A DNA stretch of 64,000 bases, taken from positions 1 through 64,000 of the forward strand of contig JAIXPM010000265.1 in the NCBI GenBank assembly GCA_027486275.1, given 5' to 3'. The first letter of the stretch is position 1; the number at the start of each line of letters is the position of its first letter. The notes beneath the pieces are model-generated. The model saw only the letters and a program-made list of their open reading frames with translations. It was not told where the DNA came from and searched no databases. The translations under genes and the position numbers were made by a program. This document shows positions 35,001 to 41,243 of the stretch, in pieces. This DNA is from Sphingomonadales bacterium (GTDB lineage: Bacteria; Pseudomonadota; Alphaproteobacteria; Sphingomonadales; Sphingomonadaceae).

Positions 35001-36051
35001 GCTCTCGCTCAACCCCCACTTCGAGCTCGACATCGAGGGGGACGTGCGTTGGGCGCTGGCCGAGGCCGACGACGTGTCCGTGGCGGTGGACGGAGTCGAG
35101 GCCGCGATTCGGCATGGGATGACCGTCGAGGTAGAGGGTGCCCTCGGCCACCGATACGCCCACGTCGCTGCCCGTGCCCTTGCCGCGATCGCCGACCCGC
35201 TGCCCGCGCCGCTACCGCAACGAATCCTCGATCTCGCCGGTCATCGCGCAAGCCCGGTTCGCCGCGCGCTGGTCCAAGCGCTGAAGGCCAAGCCGCACGA
35301 GGCGCATCTACCGGCGCTCATGGTCCTAGCCGGTGACCAATGGTCGAGCGACTCTCAGCATTACGGACGCGATAGCGACGACTACCCGATCGCCCATGCC
35401 GCGATCGACGCTCTCGCCGACATCGCGCCCCTATCGCAGCCGGATGCCGACCGCCTATTTGCTATCGCGACAGGCACGTCCGACCCGGATGTCCGCAGAT
35501 CTGGCTTCAACCTGCTGGTCAGAACGGGCGGCGGTGCCGCCCAGGCGAAGCTTTTTGCGCTCGGAATCGAGCCCGGCAGTGCGCGGGTCCGCTCCTCAGC
35601 GGCGCATTCGCTTCTCCTTGTCGGATCGGAGTTGGAGGAGGCGCTGATCCGCCTGATCACCCCGCAGCTTCTGGCGCTTCTCTACGAGCCGGTGGCGGCG
35701 GCGCTCGCCGTGCTCCTCGGGTGGCGTGGCGGGCGCGACGACGTCCTTGCCGCCGCGGAGGCGCTTGCCACCAATCGGAAGCGCCGTGCGCTGCTGCTCC
35801 TTATAGCGTGGGCGTTAAGCGACCGCGACAGGCAGACCGCGGAGGAGGTGGTGGCGATGCTGCCGGCCAGTAGCGCCGTCGCTTGGGCGCTCGGAGCGGA
35901 CATTGGCGAAGTCGACGACGCGGCGATCTCCGATCTCGGCGACCCATTGGTCTGCGCGGAGGTCCTATCTTACATGAAGCTGAGGAGCGGCGGATCGGAT
36001 GCGAAGAGCAAGGGTCGGCGCGGCGCGAGATCGGGATTGGTCGGGGCATGA
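32014..36051 (+). CDS. Nuclease-STAND NTPase-repeat protein, Avs-like
   Basis: 1345 residues. The N-terminus (about 15-130) looks like a PD-(D/E)xK nuclease: AGYEYQIDVSVWLALDLVL, an acidic ELELEPASQEDLEAEL, and LVVQAKRRGG with the QxK catalytic motif. The NTPase (about 250-480) has Walker A IIIGTSGTGKTLATKML and Walker B VLFDIEDPWG, as in nSTAND3 proteins. The rest (about 500-1330) is helical, HEAT-like repeats (ALVQALKAKPHEAHLPALM and similar). This order, effector-STAND-repeats, is that of Avs antiviral proteins, which sense phage proteins and then cut DNA. GC content is high throughout. No membrane segments. The phage target is unknown. Confidence 0.75.
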   Translation: MGMSHGSGADEGAGSGAASLAGYEYQIDVSVWLALDLVLVSQQTEELELEPASQEDLEAELTETQPGRLVSRVPMKGYTLVVQAKRRGGDAWTPSTLRTLLDHGSDGRKSAAERLKVQSARYLLVTSAGLNGPARKLGRRHAGSWPRAAAMPEVIAKAFTHSVAGRVAVIANQDDERLRGDIDRLLMEGCRIPKARLEECRTKLREDARARIARAGGGRWRRSEIEAVIRAHDGYLASAPELEHYVHPTNWALLREAMAQRSAAIIIGTSGTGKTLATKMLYQELRQEVEGLARRPVLLGPAELRNDATPRPVLFDIEDPWGRFDFDPDSRPWNDQLSEVLAAARPDSMVIVTSRHDVALASGALGSVKQWVVNLEAENYGPGERRRLYRTRIESLPRDLQALARGAERTVLSELATPLEIQKFFDAMRVQDRKGLGNPPRYVQDAIAGAHQNSIESTVIEQIEERKDVAAAAVLYGLLSASGKVTRSVLREIEDALADREVDLGRGVSPLVDFFVAARNLRQGEGGLVTYYHPRVEAGVTRALEKAEHRQVVRRTLRLLLELLVSDDGPGAEWGAGASARILATVRDRFGVSPGSATAQRIDAWLDARLFEGGSAFEAHLELAAKAGSMASNGGEIARFLRHRPDTSFGGFDSWGRPEHPEEWYAARRADPATRAILETFVRETLPRDRTHYPDAFAAELARISDGLTPAFLDAASKAVHFGYISTDDAIAHGALEDLEGFEAVVDTAVEVLTPSPGETAAAAETYLDIVNDVYSEDYAQHLAENDDGHTASEFLKLFVARVRADRGWRLVAQHRHSDALRPYWLRRLADRDSAETPDPDELAGAFQSAYDTADENHVWSALMRTWDDRYLDSLAERVVAGSPHSEVEQAALAALVERAPQLLEPILGRLQTGGGHERLVSIARGLAALRRGRSRAGTKHMVAADVAAAALPKPFDSIGEAQLALLSKRKPRLGKRAIDALSSIVAPSADTRAFRLSLNPHFELDIEGDVRWALAEADDVSVAVDGVEAAIRHGMTVEVEGALGHRYAHVAARALAAIADPLPAPLPQRILDLAGHRASPVRRALVQALKAKPHEAHLPALMVLAGDQWSSDSQHYGRDSDDYPIAHAAIDALADIAPLSQPDADRLFAIATGTSDPDVRRSGFNLLVRTGGGAAQAKLFALGIEPGSARVRSSAAHSLLLVGSELEEALIRLITPQLLALLYEPVAAALAVLLGWRGGRDDVLAAAEALATNRKRRALLLLIAWALSDRDRQTAEEVVAMLPASSAVAWALGADIGEVDDAAISDLGDPLVCAEVLSYMKLRSGGSDAKSKGRRGARSGLVGA

Positions 36052-36145
36052 CTCGGACGGACGCTGTCTATGAGGAACCGGAGTCGACGAGTCGCCAATG
36101 ACGGACGCAGCGTTGGCTACTTGCCCAGGACCAAATTCTAGGGTC

Positions 36146-36350
36146 GCCGGGAAGGGGCAAGCTGCTGGTGGCTGGGCTGGTCGCGCGCCGGCCAGGCAGG
36201 GCAGGGTGGTTCTGCGTGGCGGCGGATCGCGGCGTTACGCTCGGCGCAATCGCCAGTCCGTCTATGGAAGTACGGGTGGCGAGCGGCGTCCGCGAACTGG
36301 ATGCCGCAATGGCTGACCTCGACCGGTTGCTTGCAAACCCTATGGTATGA
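36146..36350 (+). pseudogene. Remnant of the 404-aa HTH gene (C-terminal fragment)
   Basis: The frame 36168-36350 reads GLVARRPGRAGWFCVAADRG and ends ELDAAMADLDRLLANPMV. It is clearly homologous to the end of the HTH gene at 29461-30675 (GLIVRRPGRAGGFGVAAVAG, KLDAAMADLDRLLAGPAA). The rest of that protein is missing. The divergence is too large for a recent duplication. It marks an old copy that was cut, probably by the event that placed the GIY-YIG/STAND module here. Confidence 0.7.
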
Positions 36351-36523
36351 GCGTGCATCAGGTTGGCGATACGCTTAACCGGGACGATTGCTGCTGCCCA
36401 CACATCTGGTTATCAAGACGAATTCTGCGGCACGTATGCAGGAACGGCGATAAACTGGCACTCTTTTCTACGGTACGTTTATCATGAACCATTGAAATGT
36501 CTGCTCAAAGGAGGAGATTATCG

Positions 36524-36994
36524 GTGATGATGACTCGAGCATGTCTTAGTTTAATAAGCCTGATTTGTATTGAGGATCGCGCGTTATCAGCAGAATGGTG
36601 GTATCTATCCTCTTCTGAAACAATTGCTAATTTTGTCGATGCTGAATCGATTCAATGCCAAGACGGGGTGTGCATCGCAAATATTCAGGAACTCAGGAAG
36701 TCTAATATTAAAGGCGGAGTATCTTACCGGATCGATAAAAATTCATACGACTGTAATAATAAGACTTTCCGAGTTTTAAGGGGCGAAGACTATGATGAAA
36801 ACGACAAGATAATATGGTCAAGTGAATTTAAACTCCCTGCGACGGCTTATGTGTTAGGGTCGTTCGTAGAACCAGAGATGCGATTTGTCTGTGCTTCGGC
36901 GCAGGAACGGCTTGCTAATTTCACTAAAGTAGGAGCTTCCGTCAAGGAATTCGCAGCCGACATTTTCAAGCCCGGCGGGTCTCAGCCAAAATAG
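36524..36994 (+). CDS. Surface-adhesin E-like exported protein
   Basis: About 156 residues. AAAGGAGGAG (36508-36517) lies eight bases before GTG 36524 and 11 before ATG 36527, so the start is there and not at 36497. A signal peptide (TRACLSLISLICIEDRALSA) precedes a domain starting EWWYLSSSETIANFVDAESIQ, the pattern of the surface-adhesin E family (PF16747-type), with Cys residues at SIQCQDGVCIAN, YDCNNK and FVCASAQ. The gene is markedly AT-rich relative to its neighbours, which suggests recent acquisition. The protein is probably periplasmic or surface-exposed. Confidence 0.6.
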   Translation: MMMTRACLSLISLICIEDRALSAEWWYLSSSETIANFVDAESIQCQDGVCIANIQELRKSNIKGGVSYRIDKNSYDCNNKTFRVLRGEDYDENDKIIWSSEFKLPATAYVLGSFVEPEMRFVCASAQERLANFTKVGASVKEFAADIFKPGGSQPK

Positions 36995-37130
36995 AGCCGT
37001 TACCGGGTGCTTTACGAGACAGCTCTTGCTTTGGCGGCATCGGACAAATGTTGGAGCGTCAGAGCATAATCGTGAATTTGAACTCGCGCTTGTCCCTCTT
37101 GCGGCACAGCAGCGCTGGACCAAACATTCT

Positions 37131-39362
37131 CTAGATTGGCCGTGTACCGCGACATGCTGGGTACCGGGAGCAGCCCCAGAATGCGCTACCAGCCCGATGG
37201 CCTCGTTTGGCAGTACGGCGAACCATCCTCGATCCGCAGTTCGGGCAAGATGTCGAGGGGGCGGCGGACGGCATCGCAAGCGGACGCACGCCTGACTGAC
37301 TCGGGGGGTTTGAAGCGATAGGGGCGACGATCGGACTTGGGATCGGCGCAGGGCCCTTCACAAGCTGTTGCCAAGTCGAGAGTGTTGCACCGCCAGACGA
37401 TCTAGAGGCCTTCGGCGGCACCTTTATACCCAGGTACTCGAGGTCAATCTCAAGCTGCTGACGCTCTGACCATAGCTTGTTCAATGCGGGATCTGAGGCC
37501 TTGGCTCTAACCTGCATCTGTTGAACGGCGTTGGATAGTTCGCGCGCACCGCCGGTGAGTGTCACCCTCAACGCGGAGGCCTTGGCAGTCATCTCGGCAT
37601 GGATGCGATCGGTCTCTTGGCGATCCTGTGGCGTCGGGTTTGGATTGTAGACGAAACGCGATGTCACCTGTCGACGCCATTGTTCCAAGGTGCCGACCAG
37701 GACCGGACCAAACCCATGAATCTGATGAATTTTGCTGGCATCGATGTCGGCTGCTGTTTCGATGCCGTAAGACGCGAGAGTTGCCTGTTTTGATGGCCCG
37801 ATGCCCGTCAGGTTCGCACGGCGAATAAGGTGGCTCTCGAGGAACCGCTCGAGATGAATTGATCGACGAGCGTTCTGATACGCCGCCAATCGCGCGGCGC
37901 GCTCGGCATCGAGTCCGGCATAGTCGCGATGCGCCTCTTCGAGTTTCGCGCGAAGGGCAAAAATCTCACCGAGCCCGCACCGGCGGCGCCACTTATCGAG
38001 CTCCGGCTCCCAGTTATCGGCTATCGCGGTCTGGCGACGCCGGAAAGGTTCGAATGCGCCCCCTTCGCCGAGCAGACGATTCAAGCCGAATCCGGCAATG
38101 ATCATCCAAATGAACCAAATCTGGCCGAAGAACATGCCTCCGACAATCGGGCCAGCGATGAGCGCGATTCCGAAGAAGCGTCGTAGATTGTGCTGTCGGC
38201 GAACCTCTTTTGCGTCCGAGCTTGGCTCGAGAGTTAACGTGGCCAGGGGTGGGTTCAATGCGGCGGCTGTTGGGACCGTAACCGCTAAAATTTGCGCCCA
38301 AACTGAATCTAGCCGGAAGTTTGCAGCTCCAGGGTCGGAAACGGTGCCAACCGGGCTTCCAAGTATGGGGCTTTGGAAAAGTACCAAGCCAAGCTTGTTC
38401 TCCATGCGGCACCAGGGGCACTCGCTGGCCTGGCTGGGATAGTGATGGAGCGCGACTTTGGCGCAGCGGCTCAAACCCTTTTCCAGGTCAGCCAGAATGG
38501 AGACCCAGGCTTTGGCCGTCGGGCGTTGCTGCGGATCTTTCGCAAACGCACGCTCGAAGGCGTCGCGCACGTCTGGCGGGAAATCGTTCAGCGTGGGGAC
38601 GCCCGGCGGCGGCGTCATGCCGACATTGCGGCGCTGGCTATACACGAAGCGACCTTGTCCGATCGCCTCTTCCATGCTGATTTCACCACTGGCGTATCGA
38701 CCCGCGAACGGGTGGCGGCCCATGAAAAGCAGTTGGAAGATAATGACTGCCAGTCCGAATGCGTCGTGTGCGGGCGTCCGGACGACGCCGGATAGTGACC
38801 GGCCCTGAAGCTCAGGCGCGGTATATTCTGGGACACCGACGACGCAGAGGTGGCGCTGGGTGCCGTCATCGACCTGGAAGCTGTCGGCATCGATCAGCGC
38901 CGCAACAGCTTTGTCTGAGACGAGAATCCCAGAGTGATTGATGTCGCCAATGACGCATCCGACGTCATGAACGGAGGCGACGGCTCTGGCGATGTTCGTG
39001 GCCGCCCGGACGAGGAACCGATAGTCAGCAGAAGGGAAATTCTGTTTCCGCGCTTTGGGCGCGTATAGCTCGTGCAGGGGCTTGTGACCTTGCACGAGCT
39101 TCATCAGAAACCCAGCGAAGGCGCCATTTTTCGTTTGGACCGCCGATGTAGGGAATGCGACCAGGTTGGTTTGGGCCGCCAGACCCTGCTTGATCATCGC
39201 GGCGATTTTCTTTTGACGATCCGCGAGTGAAACAGCGGTGTAGTGTTTCAGTGCACGATTGGAGCCATCGGCGAGCGCGAAAACTTCGCCCTCTCCGCCC
39301 CGGCCCACCCTTTGCCCAACTTTGAGCTTTTGGCCATCAGCATAAAAATCGGGTGCCGACAT
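37131..39362 (-). CDS. TerY-P kinase: protein kinase with HhH and topoisomerase-type zinc ribbon
   Basis: 743 residues. The kinase domain has VGRGGEGEVFAL (glycine loop, about 19-30), Lys39, the catalytic loop GDINHSGILV (about 139-148; HRD replaced by IGD) and IDADSF in place of DFG (about 157-162), then GVPEYTAPELQG. Two hydrophobic helices follow (IALIAGPIVGGMFFGQIWFI, about 398-430). A helix-hairpin-helix region (LTGIGPSKQATLASYGI, HGFGPVLVGTL) lies near 535-560. The C-terminus is a four-Cys zinc ribbon (CPNCGSRM, FWGCSRYPAC). This domain order is that of the kinase of TerY-P triads. Its start overlaps the PP2C stop. Confidence 0.85.
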   Translation of the reverse strand: MSAPDFYADGQKLKVGQRVGRGGEGEVFALADGSNRALKHYTAVSLADRQKKIAAMIKQGLAAQTNLVAFPTSAVQTKNGAFAGFLMKLVQGHKPLHELYAPKARKQNFPSADYRFLVRAATNIARAVASVHDVGCVIGDINHSGILVSDKAVAALIDADSFQVDDGTQRHLCVVGVPEYTAPELQGRSLSGVVRTPAHDAFGLAVIIFQLLFMGRHPFAGRYASGEISMEEAIGQGRFVYSQRRNVGMTPPPGVPTLNDFPPDVRDAFERAFAKDPQQRPTAKAWVSILADLEKGLSRCAKVALHHYPSQASECPWCRMENKLGLVLFQSPILGSPVGTVSDPGAANFRLDSVWAQILAVTVPTAAALNPPLATLTLEPSSDAKEVRRQHNLRRFFGIALIAGPIVGGMFFGQIWFIWMIIAGFGLNRLLGEGGAFEPFRRRQTAIADNWEPELDKWRRRCGLGEIFALRAKLEEAHRDYAGLDAERAARLAAYQNARRSIHLERFLESHLIRRANLTGIGPSKQATLASYGIETAADIDASKIHQIHGFGPVLVGTLEQWRRQVTSRFVYNPNPTPQDRQETDRIHAEMTAKASALRVTLTGGARELSNAVQQMQVRAKASDPALNKLWSERQQLEIDLEYLGIKVPPKASRSSGGATLSTWQQLVKGPAPIPSPIVAPIASNPPSQSGVRPLAMPSAAPSTSCPNCGSRMVRRTAKRGHRAGSAFWGCSRYPACRGTRPI

Positions 39363-40123
39363 CAGCGAGCTGCAAGCACCAGTGTTTTGTCGTCATCGGT
39401 TCGCTGATTGACGGCAGCGCTGTCGAGATAACTGGCGAGTTTTGTCGAGAGGAAGCCCTCTTTCCCGTGCGTCTTGGTTTCTCGGACCGGCCTGATCACG
39501 GCATCGAAGAAGGGGCGGTGGGGGGTCATCGCTGCAAGGTTAAGCGCTAAACGCTCCAGGCCATCGGTCATGGCCGCGATAGCGATCAGGGGTTTGCTCA
39601 ATCGGTTCAGCCGGAGCTTGGGTGCTGGATCATCGGTCACAAAGTAGGTCGTGGAGGCGTACTCGCCCTGGGCAGGCTCACTCAGCAGCAGCCAATTCTC
39701 CTCACTATCCAGCGCGGCCGCGCACCCGTCGCCTATGTGCCCAACCACCGTCTGCAATCCATCGGAGATAACCAGAACCAAAGTTGAGGCAAAATCTCGA
39801 GGACTGAGGGGTTGCGTCTGCCCTAGCGCCGCCCTAGCAATTCCATCTCGCGCATCGTCGACCCAGGACCAGACATCGTCATCCGACGGAAGGATCGACG
39901 AGCGAGCGAAGTGAGCTCGCGCGCCCTTGGTCATCGCACGGCATGTCAGTGAGGCCCCTTCACCACCCTTTATCGCGCTCCCGGCACCGTCGCACACGAT
40001 GGCGATGAACGCGCTACCGGCTTCGCCTGCACTGAAGCACGCATAGCTGTCCTGCTTGCGAGTCTGTGATCTGACATGTGCAGTGCCGCGGACTGACGCC
40101 GCTGCCCATTTCCACTGGGTCAT
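39362..40123 (-). CDS. TerY-P phosphatase: PP2C-type serine/threonine phosphatase
   Basis: 253 residues. Metal-ligand motifs of the PPM/PP2C family appear in order: QDSYACFS (about 24-31), VCDGAGSAIKGGE (about 43-55), HIGDGCAAAL (about 136), IAAMTDGLERL (about 184-194) and DDDKTLVLA (end). All metal Asp residues are present, so it should be active. It removes phosphates set by the partner kinase. It starts three bases after the vWA gene and overlaps the kinase, forming one transcript in the order vWA, PP2C, kinase. Confidence 0.88.
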   Translation of the reverse strand: MTQWKWAAASVRGTAHVRSQTRKQDSYACFSAGEAGSAFIAIVCDGAGSAIKGGEGASLTCRAMTKGARAHFARSSILPSDDDVWSWVDDARDGIARAALGQTQPLSPRDFASTLVLVISDGLQTVVGHIGDGCAAALDSEENWLLLSEPAQGEYASTTYFVTDDPAPKLRLNRLSKPLIAIAAMTDGLERLALNLAAMTPHRPFFDAVIRPVRETKTHGKEGFLSTKLASYLDSAAVNQRTDDDKTLVLAAR

Positions 40124-40125
40124 GA

Positions 40126-40806
40126 TTAGCTAGCAACGGCCCAACCGTCAGGTGCCGTCGGATTTACCAAAGGCACGGGTTCGCCGGGGTTTGATCGTGA
40201 CACCGAACTCAACGAGCTCGACAGCCAACGGAAGAGTTCCTGGAACGCCAAGCCTTTCAGTTTCAGCGGTGCTCTAACAGCGATTTGCGAGAGCGTCGCG
40301 AAGTCGGCCTGCTCGACACCGACGGCATAGAACATGAACTCCTTCGAGTCTTCGCCGGCACGGATTCGGCCGGCGGCAGCTGTCCAGCTATCCGTTGGGG
40401 ATCCATCAGTGATCAGGAAAATCCAGGGGCGGTAGTATGCGATGCCGTTGGCCTTGTATTGTGCCTTTCGCTCTCGAAGCAGATCGATTGCTCGTCCGAT
40501 CGCCTCGCCCATCGGCGTGACACCGTCGGCTACGAGAGGGGTTGGGTAGAACGCCTCGACGGTGGTAAAGTCCTGCTGCACCTGGACAGGGCCAAAGGTG
40601 ACGATTGCCACTTCAACCCGCTTTGCTGCGAGGCCATCGCCGTTGAGTTCGTCCCGGAAGGTCACCAAACCGGCGTTGAGCTCGTCAATCGGCCTGCCGC
40701 CCATCGATCCGGAGGTGTCAAGCAACAGGATGCAGGGACATCTCGGCTCCGGATTTTCGGCGAATTCAGCGCTACCGAACGGCATTTGCTCAAGATCTGA
40801 AGACAT
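40126..40806 (-). CDS. TerY-P von Willebrand A-domain protein (TerY-like)
   Basis: 226 residues; an ATG at 40806 with GGGGGA upstream is preferred over an in-frame codon at 40866 inside the operator palindrome. The vWA fold shows [20 protein letters not shown] (MIDAS DxSxS), [12 protein letters not shown] (Thr) and [12 protein letters not shown] (Asp). TerY-type proteins of this sort head the TerY-P triad, where the vWA protein is thought to be the kinase's substrate or scaffold. Such triads were described by comparative genomics of tellurite-linked systems and reported as antiphage. First gene of the minus-strand operon. Confidence 0.88.
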   Translation of the reverse strand: MSSDLEQMPFGSAEFAENPEPRCPCILLLDTSGSMGGRPIDELNAGLVTFRDELNGDGLAAKRVEVAIVTFGPVQVQQDFTTVEAFYPTPLVADGVTPMGEAIGRAIDLLRERKAQYKANGIAYYRPWIFLITDGSPTDSWTAAAGRIRAGEDSKEFMFYAVGVEQADFATLSQIAVRAPLKLKGLAFQELFRWLSSSLSSVSRSNPGEPVPLVNPTAPDGWAVAS

Positions 40807-40848
40807 TATTCCCCCGTCGATTGTTTGTGCGGCACCTCTAGCAGCTCC

Positions 40849-40866
40849 TTGTTCCCGTGGGAACAA
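40849..40866. promoter_or_regulatory. Palindrome in the divergent TerY-P/small-ORF promoter
   Basis: TTGTTCCCGTGGGAACAA: 8-bp perfect arms around GT. It lies 42 bp upstream of the vWA gene and 17 bp before the 67-aa ORF, next to an AT-rich TATACATATAG (about 40870-40880) that could be a -10. A regulator binding here would control both directions. It does not match the GTTC-N7-GTTC form of LexA. Confidence 0.6.
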
Positions 40867-40883
40867 ACGTATACATATAGTTT

Positions 40884-41087
40884 ATGAAATTCGGCATCAG
40901 AAAGCCAAGCTTGCGTAAGAGCTTAGCCGCGAGAACGTCGCCAACACGTTTGGTGCAAAATGCTTTTGGGCTCAAGGCGCCTCGTGGATTTGGTTGGCTT
41001 ACCAATCCGAAGCGTGCTGCATATAACCGTGTCTATAACAGAACCACTATTTCATTCTGGTCCATCCTGAAATCGCTCTTCAAATAG
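40884..41087 (+). CDS. Small basic protein, 67 aa, ahead of mcrB
   Basis: A strongly basic protein with MKFGIRKPSLRKSLAARTSP at the start and GWLTNPKRAAYNRVYNRTT near the end. This last string (GW..NPKRAAYNRVYNRTT) reminds me of a short N-terminal segment found in many small phage or plasmid proteins, so I take it as conserved and real. No domain name can be given. It reads toward mcrB, 156 bp away, and starts within the palindrome-controlled promoter shared with the TerY-P operon. A nucleic-acid-binding role is suggested by charge only. Confidence 0.5.
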   Translation: MKFGIRKPSLRKSLAARTSPTRLVQNAFGLKAPRGFGWLTNPKRAAYNRVYNRTTISFWSILKSLFK

Positions 41088-41243
41088 AAGACCGGTCAGG
41101 TCGATTGCGCTTGCCACTGACTATCAGGCGCTGCGCTTTGGACGCAACTGTCGTAGATCTCGGCCAGTGAAATTTGCCCATTGTGCATTGGTGCATTTAA
41201 GGTCGCCGTTGGAGCTGGCTCTAGCGGCCGGGCAGGGGGGATA

